NCBI GenBank assembly: GCA_902543575.1
Contig: CACBYV010000005.1
Location: forward strand, 29,013-93,012
Direction of reading: 5' to 3'
Source of the DNA: an uncultured Pelagibacteraceae bacterium
GTDB lineage: Bacteria > Pseudomonadota > Alphaproteobacteria > Pelagibacterales > Pelagibacteraceae
Length of the DNA: 64,000 nucleotides
Positions 40,158-50,385 of this stretch are shown here, piece after piece; within the stretch, counting starts at the first letter, position 1, and every line of letters starts with the position of its first letter. The notes beneath the pieces were generated by a model, which was not told the origin of the DNA, did no database searches, and worked only from the letters and a program-made list of their open reading frames with translations. Position numbers and translations under genes: made by a program.

Positions 40158-40865
40158 ATGATAGAATTATTTGTTGCATTTGGAGCTGGATTGATAAGCT
40201 TTTTGTCTCCATGTGTACTTCCATTAATACCTGGATATATATCTTATATTTCTGGAAGCTCTTTAAATGAGTTATTAGAAAAAAAAACAATTAATATAAT
40301 CCCTATAGTTTTATTTACTTTTGGTTTTTCCGTTGTTTTTATAAGCTTTGGAGCTACCGCAACTTTTTTAGGTTCTTTAATTTTAAGTAACTCTTTTGAA
40401 TTAAGAATTATTGCAGGAAGTATAATAATCATTTTCTCCCTTCATATTATGGGATTAATTAATATTAAGTTTTTAAATTATGAAAAAAGAATTAATACTA
40501 AGATTAAATCAGGAAATTTTAGCTCAATATTAGTTGGTATGGCATTTGGATTTGGATGGACTCCATGTATTGGACCTATTTTGGGATCAATATTAGCTTT
40601 AGCTTCAATTGAGCAAAGTTTGAACCGAGGCATATTGTTACTTGTGTTCTATTCACTTGGTTTAGCACTACCATTTATTGCATCAGGTTATTTGATTCAA
40701 CGTTTTATGGTTGTTACAAAAAATCTAAAATCAAAAATGATAACTATTTCAAGAATTGGTGGAGGATTATTATTGATAACAGGAATATTAATGATTACAA
40801 ACCAGTTGCAAGCTTTAGGATTTTACATATTAAAGTATTTTCCTTTACTTCAGAAACTTGGATAA
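40158..40865 (+). CDS. ccdA: CcdA-type cytochrome c biogenesis/thiol-disulfide transporter
   Basis: GLISFLSPCVLPLIPGYISYISG, FGFGWTPCIGPILGSIL. Confidence 0.92.
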   Translation: MIELFVAFGAGLISFLSPCVLPLIPGYISYISGSSLNELLEKKTINIIPIVLFTFGFSVVFISFGATATFLGSLILSNSFELRIIAGSIIIIFSLHIMGLINIKFLNYEKRINTKIKSGNFSSILVGMAFGFGWTPCIGPILGSILALASIEQSLNRGILLLVFYSLGLALPFIASGYLIQRFMVVTKNLKSKMITISRIGGGLLLITGILMITNQLQALGFYILKYFPLLQKLG

Positions 40866-40867
40866 AA

Positions 40868-41456
40868 ATGAAAATATACCAAATCGATTGCAGCGCTAGA
40901 AAAGAGGGTTCTACCTCAAGGATGCTTGCAAAAAAAATACTTGATAAAGTTAAAAAAGACGATGATGAAGTCATTTATAGAGATCTAGATGACGAAATGC
41001 TTTTTATATCTGGTTTAACTGAGTCTGGAATGAAAATTCCAAAGAATGAGCAAACAGATGAACATAAAAAAAATGTTTGAATTGTCTGATAAGTTAGTAT
41101 CAGAGTTAAAAGAATGTGATGTAATTATTATATCAGTGCCAATTTATAATTTTGGCCCACCAGCAACACTTAAAGCTTGGGCTGATCTTGCAGCCAGAGT
41201 AAAATTGACATTTAAATACGGCGATGACGGAAGAAGAAAAGGTTTATTAGAAGATAAGCAGGTCTATTTAGTAATTACTTCTGGTGGAACAAAAATACAA
41301 GGGGAAGAAGACTTTTTAACTCCATGGTTGATACATATGTTAAATTTTTTTGGTATTAAAAAAATTGATATAGTTGCAGCAGATCAAATGGCTTTAGATT
41401 ATGAAAAGTCGATAAAAAATGCTGAAGAAAAAATAAAAGAACTATTTAAAGATTAA
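40868..41456 (+). pseudogene. FMN-dependent NADH-azoreductase-like flavoprotein split by an apparent 1-nt insertion in an A8 run (41066-41073)
   Basis: ORFs 40868..41080 and 41046..41456 join if A8->A7: ...TDEHKKMFELSDKLVSELKECDVIIISVPIYNFGPPATLKAW... (195 aa). Confidence 0.85.
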
Positions 41457-42549
41457 ATTTTCTTTTTAAATGTCTAAGTTTACCTTCTGTGCTGTCAAAA
41501 TCAATGTAGCATCCTTGTAAATATCTATCACCTTCGTTAACATCATATTTTGTTCTTCCATGAAGCAATCTATGATTGTCCATCATTAATAAATCTCCAC
41601 TTTCTAATTTAAATTCAACTTTATATTTATCAGAGTTGTATAATTCAGAAATTTTATTTCTAGCTTTATAGAATAAATCCAATTTTGATTTTTCTAATAT
41701 CGGAGCATAATCTAATCTAGGACTAAATCTAACTTGTTTAAAATTATTTTTTTCATCCAATTTAATTAACTCAGACATATCTTCTAGAACAACTGTTTTG
41801 TCTATAAATTTAAATTTTACTTTTACTGAAGATAAAATTTCATAATATTCTGGATAATCCTCTTTAATTTTTTCACTTACTGTGTAACCATCAACCAAGG
41901 TAGAATTTCCTCCACTCACATTATTTGTAATACAATGCAATAATTGAACACAAGGAACTGGTTTTCTATACGGATTATCTGTATGTGGAGATAATGCTAA
42001 TGATGTATAAGCCAAATCATTTGGATTAGGTACAGATCTTACATTAAAAAATTCCCCAAAATTTGTTCTTCTGACACTGCCAATCGAATTTGCAAATTTG
42101 ATAATAAAATTATCTTGAGTTGGAACATTAGTTAAAACTACAAAACCATACTTATAGAATGATACTAATAAATCATACATGATTTTTTTTTCAAAAATAT
42201 CATTTTCAAATTTAAATTTTTGAAAATTGTTAAAATTTGAGTCCCATTTAATTTTGTCAATTGAAATAGGATCAAGATTTTGTGATTTATACTCATTTAA
42301 TATTTGATCTTCTTTTATTTTATAATTGGTTCCATCATTGAAAAATAAATTAAGCAATCCATCTTCACTCTCAATTTTTTCTATATCAATGTTAGTATTT
42401 ATAGAATTTGGATCAAATAATCTTTGTTGATTTCCTTTATCCATAGCATCTTCGTTATTTATTCTTTCTCTAAGCCAAAATGGATGTATTTCTTCTTTAT
42501 TATTTCCACTATTTATAAATACTTTTTTAGAATCGATTTCTATTTTCAT
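41446..42549 (-). CDS. Gamma-butyrobetaine dioxygenase-like 2-OG/Fe(II) oxygenase
   Basis: N-terminal HPFWLRERIN; TauD-like SPHTDNPYRKP and MMDNHRLLHGRTKY. Confidence 0.9.
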   Translation of the reverse strand: MKIEIDSKKVFINSGNNKEEIHPFWLRERINNEDAMDKGNQQRLFDPNSINTNIDIEKIESEDGLLNLFFNDGTNYKIKEDQILNEYKSQNLDPISIDKIKWDSNFNNFQKFKFENDIFEKKIMYDLLVSFYKYGFVVLTNVPTQDNFIIKFANSIGSVRRTNFGEFFNVRSVPNPNDLAYTSLALSPHTDNPYRKPVPCVQLLHCITNNVSGGNSTLVDGYTVSEKIKEDYPEYYEILSSVKVKFKFIDKTVVLEDMSELIKLDEKNNFKQVRFSPRLDYAPILEKSKLDLFYKARNKISELYNSDKYKVEFKLESGDLLMMDNHRLLHGRTKYDVNEGDRYLQGCYIDFDSTEGKLRHLKRKFNL

Positions 42550-42636
42550 CTATCTAGATTCATCTATCAAATTCTAAAATTTTCAAGATATTTTATTTGA
42601 ACTAGTTGTATATTTTAACTATTACTCATCAGATAA

Positions 42637-43440
42637 ATGACCTTCAAAAAAACAAAAGATTTCAAGATTTATTACACCTTTTTGAATAAGCTTGCTAAGG
42701 ATTTAACTAATTTTTATTACACCAAACTTAACAAAACTTTTACAATTAATAACAAGTTAAAAGGCAAGGGCTATGATCCTGTTACCAGTGCTGATAAAGC
42801 TTTTGAAAAATTTATAAGAAAAAAGATTAATGATAAGTTCCCAGATCATCAAATTATCGGTGAAGAGTTTGGAGCAAAAAAGACAAAAAGTCTATTTTCA
42901 TGGATAATTGACCCAATTGATGGGACAAGATCATTTGTAGCTGGAAATCCTACATGGAGCAATTTAATTTCTCTAAATTATAACGACACCCCTATAATTG
43001 GTTTAGCAAATTTTCCAAGAATGAAAAGATACTATTTAAATCAAGATGATAAATCTGCTTTTGTGTTTGAAAATGGAAAAAAAAGAAAATTAAAAGTAAA
43101 CAAAAAAATAAAATTTAATTATTTGAAATTAGCTGCTGCTTTTCACGGAACTTTGTCTTTTCAAAAACAAAAAAAAATAATGAAATTTATTAAGAGAATG
43201 CAGTTTCCATGTTTTGATGCACTAACATATTGCCAATTAGCAGAGGGAAGACTAGATATTGTAGCTCAATGTGCAAACAAAATTTGGGATATACATCCTA
43301 TAATACCAATTATTGAAGCATCAGGTGGAATAATTACTACATGGGATAATAAAGATGCTTCATTAGGTGGAAACATAATTGTTTCAAATAATTTATCAAA
43401 TCATAAAAAAATTTTAAAATTGCTTAAGCCAGCTACATGA
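42637..43440 (+). CDS. Inositol monophosphatase/histidinol-phosphatase family protein
   Basis: GYDPVTSADKAFEKFI, IIGEEFG, WIIDPIDGTRSFVAGNPTW. Confidence 0.92.
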   Translation: MTFKKTKDFKIYYTFLNKLAKDLTNFYYTKLNKTFTINNKLKGKGYDPVTSADKAFEKFIRKKINDKFPDHQIIGEEFGAKKTKSLFSWIIDPIDGTRSFVAGNPTWSNLISLNYNDTPIIGLANFPRMKRYYLNQDDKSAFVFENGKKRKLKVNKKIKFNYLKLAAAFHGTLSFQKQKKIMKFIKRMQFPCFDALTYCQLAEGRLDIVAQCANKIWDIHPIIPIIEASGGIITTWDNKDASLGGNIIVSNNLSNHKKILKLLKPAT

Positions 43441-44162
43441 AAAATATAATTGTTCTTCAACACATTAAAATTGAGGATCCTGGTTATATTAAAGATTTAA
43501 TGTTAGAGGACAAAGTTCATATTAAAACTGTAGAACTTGACGAAGGGGAAAAAATACCAGATGATTTAACCAAATTTGATGCAATGTTTTGTATGGGCGG
43601 ACCAATGGATACTTGGATGGAAAAAGATTACCCTTGGTTAATAGAAGAAAAAAAAAAAATCAAAGAATTTGTAGTAGACTTAAAAAAACCATATTTAGGT
43701 TTTTGTTTAGGTTGTCAATTATTAGGAGAGGTAGTTGGAGGTAAAGTAGTTAAATCAAAAAATCCAGAGATAGGTATTTTAGATATTAATTTTTTAAATA
43801 GTAAAAAAGATGATTTATTATTTAAAGAATTTCCTGATATTATTAAATCACTCCAATGGCACTCATATGAAGTTCAAAATCTAGAAAATAATAATGATAT
43901 AACTCTTTTAGCGTCATCTCCTGAAACGAAATACCAAATTTTTAAATACAAAAAACATGCTTACGGTATTCAATTTCATATAGAGATAAAAGATACCACT
44001 GTAGGAGAATGGGGATGTGTGCCCGAATATAAGTCTGCTTTAGAGAGTCAGTTAGGACAAGGAGCTCTTGATAAATTTGATAGTGATGCGAAAGACAATA
44101 TTCAATCTATGAACAAATATTCTAAAATTCTTTACGAAAACTTCAAAAAAATAGTGAATTAA
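43437..44162 (+). CDS. Class I glutamine amidotransferase (GMP synthase GATase-like)
   Basis: CMGGPMDTW, YLGFCLGCQLLGEVVGGKV, GIQFHIE. Confidence 0.9.
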   Translation: MKNIIVLQHIKIEDPGYIKDLMLEDKVHIKTVELDEGEKIPDDLTKFDAMFCMGGPMDTWMEKDYPWLIEEKKKIKEFVVDLKKPYLGFCLGCQLLGEVVGGKVVKSKNPEIGILDINFLNSKKDDLLFKEFPDIIKSLQWHSYEVQNLENNNDITLLASSPETKYQIFKYKKHAYGIQFHIEIKDTTVGEWGCVPEYKSALESQLGQGALDKFDSDAKDNIQSMNKYSKILYENFKKIVN

Positions 44163-44223
44163 ATCACTTTAGTTTACATAATTAATAAGTTAGATTTTTA
44201 TTTTAATAATATAGGAGAGAGAA

Positions 44224-45786
44224 ATGAAGTATGGGTATTTTATAAAAATTTTATTGGCTTTTTTTCTAGCTTTTGCTCCAACACAAGCATTTGCAAAAAC
44301 TATTAAATGGTCAATGCAGGGTGATAGTTTAACACTTGATCCTCATGCTCAAAACGAAGGTCCTACCACTCAAGTATCTAGACAAGTATACGAAGCTCTA
44401 GTTACTAGAGGATTAGATATGAAAATTGGACCTCAACTAGCAACAGAGTGGAGAACTCAAGGTCCTAATACTTGGATCTTTAAATTAAGAGAAGATGTTA
44501 AATTTTCAGATGGCACTCCATTTACATCCGAAGATGTTGTATTTAGTATTTTAAGAGCAAAACAAAGAACATCTGATTTTAAAGAATATATAAGTACAGT
44601 ATCAGGTGTAAAAGCAGTTAATGACTACACAGTAGAAATAACAACAAGTAAACCAAATCCAATTCTTTTAAACCAACTTTCAAACATTTTTATAATGTCA
44701 AAAAAATGGAGTGAAAAGAATTTTGCAGTTATGGCACAGAACTGGGATGCTGGACAAGAAACATTTTCAGCCACAAATGCTATGGGAACTGGACCATTTA
44801 AAATTACATTAAGAGAACCAAATACTAAAACAGTTTTCAAACGTAATAAAAAATGGTGGGGAACAATGAAAGATGATAAAGTAACTGAAATTCATCTACT
44901 ACCTATAAAAAATGCAGCTACTAGAGTTGCAGCTCTTTTATCTGGTGAAATTGATGTTGTTACTGATGCACCTGTGCAGGATTTGGCAAGAATTAAAAAT
45001 TCACCAGCTCACAAAGTGGAAAGCACTGCTCAAATGAGAACTATATTCCTAGGAATGGATCAGGGAGCAGATAAACTTAGAACAGGTAATACAGGTGATA
45101 ACCCATTTAAAAAGAAAGCAGTAAGACAAGCACTCTATCAAGCAATAGATATTGAGGCTATTAAGAAAAAAGTAATGAGAGGTTTAAGTGAACCTGCTGG
45201 AATTATTACTTTTCCAGGTGTTAATGGATATACAGAGGAACTTGATAAGAGACTTCCTTATGATGTAGCTGCTGCAAAAAAACTTTTAGCTGATGCTGGA
45301 TATCCAAATGGATTTGAAGTTGAGCTTAGATGTCCAAATGACAGGTATGTAAATGATGAAGCTATATGTACAGCTGTTGTTGGTATGTTAGGTAAAATCG
45401 GTGTTAAAGTAAATTTATTTGCTCAAACAAAAAGTAAGCACTTTAAAGAACTAAAAGACAATCAAGGTGACTTTTATATGTTAGGTTGGGGAGTTCCAAC
45501 TTTAGATAGTCATTATGTTTTCCATTACTTATATGAAAGTGGAGCAAGCTGGAACAGAGTTAACTTTAGTAACTCTGATGTAGATGCCGCGATAAGAGTT
45601 ATGGAAGGTGAAGTTAACCTAGATAAGAGAAATGCTGCGATAGCTAAAGCTTGGAAAATAGTAAAAGATGATATTTCTTATCTTCCTTTACATCACCAAG
45701 TTATATCTTGGGCTGCAAAAAAAGATGTTAATGTTCCGATAAGACCGAATAACGAACCGTTATTCCGTTTTGCGAGCTTTGACTAA
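44224..45786 (+). CDS. Peptide/oligopeptide ABC transporter substrate-binding protein
   Basis: Signal peptide; WSMQGDSLTLDPHAQNEG, EWRTQGPNTWIFKLREDVKFSDGTPFTSEDVVFS. Confidence 0.94.
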   Translation: MKYGYFIKILLAFFLAFAPTQAFAKTIKWSMQGDSLTLDPHAQNEGPTTQVSRQVYEALVTRGLDMKIGPQLATEWRTQGPNTWIFKLREDVKFSDGTPFTSEDVVFSILRAKQRTSDFKEYISTVSGVKAVNDYTVEITTSKPNPILLNQLSNIFIMSKKWSEKNFAVMAQNWDAGQETFSATNAMGTGPFKITLREPNTKTVFKRNKKWWGTMKDDKVTEIHLLPIKNAATRVAALLSGEIDVVTDAPVQDLARIKNSPAHKVESTAQMRTIFLGMDQGADKLRTGNTGDNPFKKKAVRQALYQAIDIEAIKKKVMRGLSEPAGIITFPGVNGYTEELDKRLPYDVAAAKKLLADAGYPNGFEVELRCPNDRYVNDEAICTAVVGMLGKIGVKVNLFAQTKSKHFKELKDNQGDFYMLGWGVPTLDSHYVFHYLYESGASWNRVNFSNSDVDAAIRVMEGEVNLDKRNAAIAKAWKIVKDDISYLPLHHQVISWAAKKDVNVPIRPNNEPLFRFASFD

Positions 45787-45795
45787 ATAATTTAT

Positions 45796-45825
45796 TACAA
45801 GCCCTTTTTAATTAAAGGGCTTGTA
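45796..45825 (+). other. Strong mRNA hairpin without clear T-tract, between SBP and permease genes
   Basis: TACAAGCCCTTT-TTAATT-AAAGGGCTTGTA: perfect 12-bp stem, 6-nt loop. Confidence 0.85.
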
Positions 45826-45845
45826 TAAAAATAAAATTTCATAAA

Positions 45846-46829
45846 TTGATAAAGTATTTTTTCAAACGATTGTTTCAATCTGCAATGGTTATGCTTGTCG
45901 TAGCTTTTGTATCTTTTTCTCTTTTTAATTTTGTAGGAGACCCAATAAATAACATGGTGGGTGAGGAAACATCAGATGAAGAAAGAGCTGAGTTAAGAGA
46001 AACCTTGGGTTTAATGGACCCAATTCATGTACAATTTACTAGGTTTATAATTAATGCCTCTAAAGGAGAATTTGGAATATCTTATCAATTAAGAAGACCT
46101 GTATCAGAATTAATCATTGAAAGATTACCGGCAACAATTGAATTAGTTTTAATATCTGCTCTAATTGCATTGGTTTCTGGTACTTTATTGGGAGTATATA
46201 CAGGCATAAAAAGAAAAGGTTTTTTGAGTGATTTTATCTTAGCAGTTTCTTTATTAGGTGTTTCTCTTCCAACTTTTGTAATTGGTATTTTATTTATTTA
46301 TCTTTTTGCAGTTATATTAGGCGTTCTACCATCGTTTGGAAGAGGTGAGGTGGTAGAGCTAGGATTTTGGTCGACAGGCTTTTTAACCATATCAGGTTTA
46401 AAAGCAATTATATTACCATCAGTTACTTTAAGTCTTTTTCAAATGACCTATATAATAAGACTCGTCAGAGCTGAAATGATGGAAATACTTCAGACTGATT
46501 ACATAAAGTTTGCAAGAGCTAGAGGCATTAATGAAAAAAGCATTAATTATAAGCATGCACTTAAAAATGGACTAATTCCAGTAATAACTATTGCTGGAAT
46601 AAATATTGGAACATTAATTGCTTTTTCAATAATTACGGAAACAGTATTTCAATGGCCAGGTATGGGATTTCTTTTTATTCAAGCTGTTCAGTTTGTAGAT
46701 ATTCCAATCATGTCAGCGTATTTAGTTTTTATAGCATTCGTTTTTGTAATGATAAATTTTATAGTTGATATTTTGTATTACTTTATAGATCCAAGGATTA
46801 GGGTTAAAGGAGATTCAGCTAGTGGATAA
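45846..46829 (+). CDS. Peptide ABC transporter permease (DppB-like)
   Basis: TTG start; GEFGISYQLRRPVSELIIERLPATIEL, RARGINEKSI. Confidence 0.93.
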   Translation: MIKYFFKRLFQSAMVMLVVAFVSFSLFNFVGDPINNMVGEETSDEERAELRETLGLMDPIHVQFTRFIINASKGEFGISYQLRRPVSELIIERLPATIELVLISALIALVSGTLLGVYTGIKRKGFLSDFILAVSLLGVSLPTFVIGILFIYLFAVILGVLPSFGRGEVVELGFWSTGFLTISGLKAIILPSVTLSLFQMTYIIRLVRAEMMEILQTDYIKFARARGINEKSINYKHALKNGLIPVITIAGINIGTLIAFSIITETVFQWPGMGFLFIQAVQFVDIPIMSAYLVFIAFVFVMINFIVDILYYFIDPRIRVKGDSASG

Positions 46830-47751
46830 TAAAGTTTTAACAACTTGGGATAAAATAAAGGATAGTGAAATTTATTTTAGTTTTATAAAATCTCCTACAG
46901 CAATAGTTTCATCGATTTTATTAGTAATAATATTTTTCTGTTCATTTTTTGTAGAATTTATCACACCTTATAATCCATTCGATCCATCCTCTTTATCTTT
47001 AATGGATGCATTCACTCCACCATCCTGGACTAGTGATGGAAAAGTAGAATTTTTACTTGGTACTGATGGACAAGGAAGAGATATGTTATCAACTATTCTT
47101 TATGGATCTAGAATATCTTTGATTGTTGGTTTCTCAGCAATTTTATTTAGTTTAATTTTAGGAGTTGGATTAGGTCTTACCGCTGGTTTTTTTGGTGGCA
47201 AGTATGAAATGATTGTTATGAGATTAACTGATGTTCAGTTAACAGTACCAAGTATTTTGATGGCTCTTCTGGTTGATGGTATTGCTCGAGGTATAATTTC
47301 GCGTGAACTTCATGATGAGATGGCAATATATGTTTTAATTTTTGCAATTGGTATTTCAGAGTGGCCGCAGTTTGCAAGAGTATCAAGAGCAGCAACTTTA
47401 GTTGAAAAAAATAAAGATTATGTTTCAGCCTCAACAATTATTGGAGTTTCTAATTTTATAGTAATGTTTAAACATATTCTTCCAAATATAATGAGACCAG
47501 TACTTGTTATTGGAACTATAGGTCTTGCATTAGCAATCATTGCAGAAGCCACATTGAGTTTTCTAGGTGTTGGCGTTCCCCCAACTACTCCTTCTTTAGG
47601 AACTTTGATTAGACTTGGAAATGATTTTTTATTTTCTGGTGAATGGTGGATTACTTTTTTCCCAGCAATATTCTTAGTTGTTTTAGCTTTTTCCATTAAT
47701 CTATTAGGAGACTGGATGAGAGACACACTTAATCCTAAATTGAAAAAATGA
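46822..47751 (+). CDS. Peptide ABC transporter permease (DppC-like)
   Basis: FLLGTDGQGRDMLSTILYGSRISLIVG, EATLSFLGVGVPPTTPSLG. Confidence 0.94.
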   Translation: MDNKVLTTWDKIKDSEIYFSFIKSPTAIVSSILLVIIFFCSFFVEFITPYNPFDPSSLSLMDAFTPPSWTSDGKVEFLLGTDGQGRDMLSTILYGSRISLIVGFSAILFSLILGVGLGLTAGFFGGKYEMIVMRLTDVQLTVPSILMALLVDGIARGIISRELHDEMAIYVLIFAIGISEWPQFARVSRAATLVEKNKDYVSASTIIGVSNFIVMFKHILPNIMRPVLVIGTIGLALAIIAEATLSFLGVGVPPTTPSLGTLIRLGNDFLFSGEWWITFFPAIFLVVLAFSINLLGDWMRDTLNPKLKK

Positions 47752-49430
47752 GCTTTTTAAAAATACAAAATTTAAGTGTGGATTATAAATTGAGAAAAGA
47801 GACGGTTCATGCTGCAAAAAATATTAATATTGAGATAAAAAGAGGAGAAATTGTAGGATTAGTTGGGGAATCTGGGTCTGGAAAAAGTACTGTAGCAAAT
47901 GCAATAATTGATTTAATTGACGAACCAGGGAAAGTGTCCGAAGGATCAATTTATTTAAGCGACATAAATATTCATGAAAATAAAAAAAATATTCTTAGTT
48001 TAAGAGGAAAAAAAATTGGATTTATTTTTCAAGATCCTCAGACATCTTTAAATCCTATCTTAACAATTGGACAACAACTTATTGAAACAATCCAAACTCA
48101 TTTAAACCTCAGTAACTCAGAAGCAAAAGAAAAATCAATAAATCTTTTAAAAGAAGTAGGCATAAAAGATGCTGAAAAAAGATTTAATGATTACCCTCAT
48201 CAATTTTCAGGAGGCATGAGACAAAGAGTTGTTATATCGCTTTCTTTATGTTGTGAACCAGAGTTGTTAATTGCAGATGAGCCCACAACTGCACTTGATG
48301 TATCAATACAATCACAAATATTAGAACTTATCAAAAAACTGACTAAAGAAAGAAATTTAGCAGTTATATTAATTACACATGATATGGGAGTTATAGCAGA
48401 GACTACCAATAGAGTTGCTGTCATGAAAAATGGTAATTTGGTAGAATTGGGAACAACAAAGCAAATATTAACAGAACCAAAAGAAACTTATACAAAAAGT
48501 TTAGTTAGTTCTGTTCCTCCCACAAATAAAAAGATATCCAGATTTAAAATTATAGAGAAAGAAAATAATAACCAGGAAAATATTAATTTAAAAATTTTAA
48601 ACAGATGGAATAAAAGAGAAATTTCAAAAAAAGATTTAGTTCAAATAAAAAATCTTTCTAAAACTTTTAATGAAGGTTTTTTTACAGAAAAATCTCAAAA
48701 TAATGTATTAGCAGTTGATACTGTTTCATTTAATATACAAGAAGGAAAATCTTTTGGACTTGTTGGTGAAAGTGGCAGTGGAAAAACTACAATTGCAAAA
48801 ATGATTGTTAATTTATTTAAACCCACCTCAGGTGAAATTTATTTTGATGATGTATGTATTAATAATATAAAAAGTAACAAAGAATTACTTAAATTTAGAA
48901 AACAAATTCAAATGATATTCCAAGATCCGTACTCTTCGTTGAATGGTAGGCTTAAGGTTAAAGATATCATTGCTGAACCTATAAAGTTACATGATGCAAA
49001 TATTAGCTCTAATGAATTAAATGAGTATATAAATGATCTCTTAGACTCTGTGGAGTTATCCAAGTCTTCAGCTGAAAGATATCCTCATGAGTTTTCAGGA
49101 GGACAGAGACAAAGAATTTCTATTGCAAGAGCATTAGCAACAAAACCAAGATTATTAGTTTGTGATGAGCCAACATCTGCTTTGGATGTGAGTATTCAGG
49201 CTCAAATACTAAATTTACTTAAAGATTTACAAGAACAACTTAATTTAACTATCCTTTTTATAAGTCATGATCTACCAGTTGTTCGACAAATGTGTGATGA
49301 TATTGGAGTTTTAAGGAATGGAAAACTATGCGAGGTGTCTGAGACGGAAGAGTTGTTTAAAAATCCAAATCATGAATATACTAAGGAATTATTAAGATTA
49401 ATGCCTAAAATAGAAACAATTTACAATTAA
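47748..49430 (+). CDS. Fused dual-ATPase peptide ABC transporter subunit (DppD-DppF-like)
   Basis: Two Walker A motifs (GESGSGKSTVA, GESGSGKTTIA) and two signature motifs (SGGMRQR, SGGQRQR). Confidence 0.95.
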   Translation: MSFLKIQNLSVDYKLRKETVHAAKNINIEIKRGEIVGLVGESGSGKSTVANAIIDLIDEPGKVSEGSIYLSDINIHENKKNILSLRGKKIGFIFQDPQTSLNPILTIGQQLIETIQTHLNLSNSEAKEKSINLLKEVGIKDAEKRFNDYPHQFSGGMRQRVVISLSLCCEPELLIADEPTTALDVSIQSQILELIKKLTKERNLAVILITHDMGVIAETTNRVAVMKNGNLVELGTTKQILTEPKETYTKSLVSSVPPTNKKISRFKIIEKENNNQENINLKILNRWNKREISKKDLVQIKNLSKTFNEGFFTEKSQNNVLAVDTVSFNIQEGKSFGLVGESGSGKTTIAKMIVNLFKPTSGEIYFDDVCINNIKSNKELLKFRKQIQMIFQDPYSSLNGRLKVKDIIAEPIKLHDANISSNELNEYINDLLDSVELSKSSAERYPHEFSGGQRQRISIARALATKPRLLVCDEPTSALDVSIQAQILNLLKDLQEQLNLTILFISHDLPVVRQMCDDIGVLRNGKLCEVSETEELFKNPNHEYTKELLRLMPKIETIYN

Positions 49431-49439
49431 GGAGGTGAA

Positions 49440-49832
49440 ATGGCAGTTTTTAATATGATTGAAGAAGCTGATGCTACAGGAAAAGTGAAAGAGGTATTTG
49501 AAGATATAAAAAAGAAGAGAAATACAGACTACATAAACAATTTTTGGAAAATGTTAGCCAACAACCCAGAAACTTTAGAGAGAACTTGGACCTCTATACA
49601 GCAAGTGATGAAAAAAGGTGCTTTGGATGAAATGACAAAAGAGCTTATTTATGTTGCAGTTTCAATGACAAATAGTTGTGAGTATTGTATTAAATCTCAC
49701 AGTATCGCTGCTAAATCTAAAGGTGCTACTACAGAGATGTTAAGCGAACTTATTGCAGTTGTTGCAATGGCAAATGAAACAAACAGACTTGTTGAATCAT
49801 ATCAGGTAAAAGTTGACAAAGTTTATGAATGA
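49440..49832 (+). CDS. Carboxymuconolactone decarboxylase/AhpD-like protein
   Basis: TNSCEYCIKSHSIAAKSKGAT active-site CxxC. Confidence 0.87.
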   Translation: MAVFNMIEEADATGKVKEVFEDIKKKRNTDYINNFWKMLANNPETLERTWTSIQQVMKKGALDEMTKELIYVAVSMTNSCEYCIKSHSIAAKSKGATTEMLSELIAVVAMANETNRLVESYQVKVDKVYE

Positions 49833-50385
49833 TAGAGCCAAAGCAATATTAGATTTTTGGTTTGATGATATGGTCGTTGAAAAGCGATTTAAAAGAGATG
49901 ATAATTTTGATCAATTGATTAGAGACAAATTCAAAGATGATCATGAAAAAGCTACTTTAAATGAATATGATGATTGGCAAGATGAACCATTAAGCACTCT
50001 AGCTTTAGTTATTTTATTGGATCAATTTTCAAGAAATTTATATAGAGATGATAAAAAAGCTTTTGAGTTTGATCATAAAGCAAGACTGATTGTAAATGAT
50101 GCAGTCTATAACGGGTATCTTGATCAAATGGATGAATATCAACGTTTTTTCATGCTATTGCCATACATTCACAGTGAAGAAGTTATAGATCATGATAGAG
50201 CATATAAATTGTTGGATAACTATTTACCTAATCATCCAAACTATAATGAGATAAAAAAATTTTGGAAAGATCATACCGCTGCAATTAAACGATTTCATAG
50301 ATATCCTCATCGAAATAAAGTTATGGGGAGAAAATCTACACCAGATGAGTTAAAATTTTTGGAGAGTCCAAATTCCTCTTGGTAA
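49813..50385 (+). CDS. DUF924-family protein
   Basis: ILDFWFDD, LALVILLDQFSRNLYRDDKKAFEFD. Confidence 0.87.
   Translation: MTKFMNDRAKAILDFWFDDMVVEKRFKRDDNFDQLIRDKFKDDHEKATLNEYDDWQDEPLSTLALVILLDQFSRNLYRDDKKAFEFDHKARLIVNDAVYNGYLDQMDEYQRFFMLLPYIHSEEVIDHDRAYKLLDNYLPNHPNYNEIKKFWKDHTAAIKRFHRYPHRNKVMGRKSTPDELKFLESPNSSW

Noticed and set aside
47748-49430. Fused double ATPase considered as a novel fusion
   Set aside because: Fused DppD-DppF-type ATPases are well known in proteobacterial peptide transporters.
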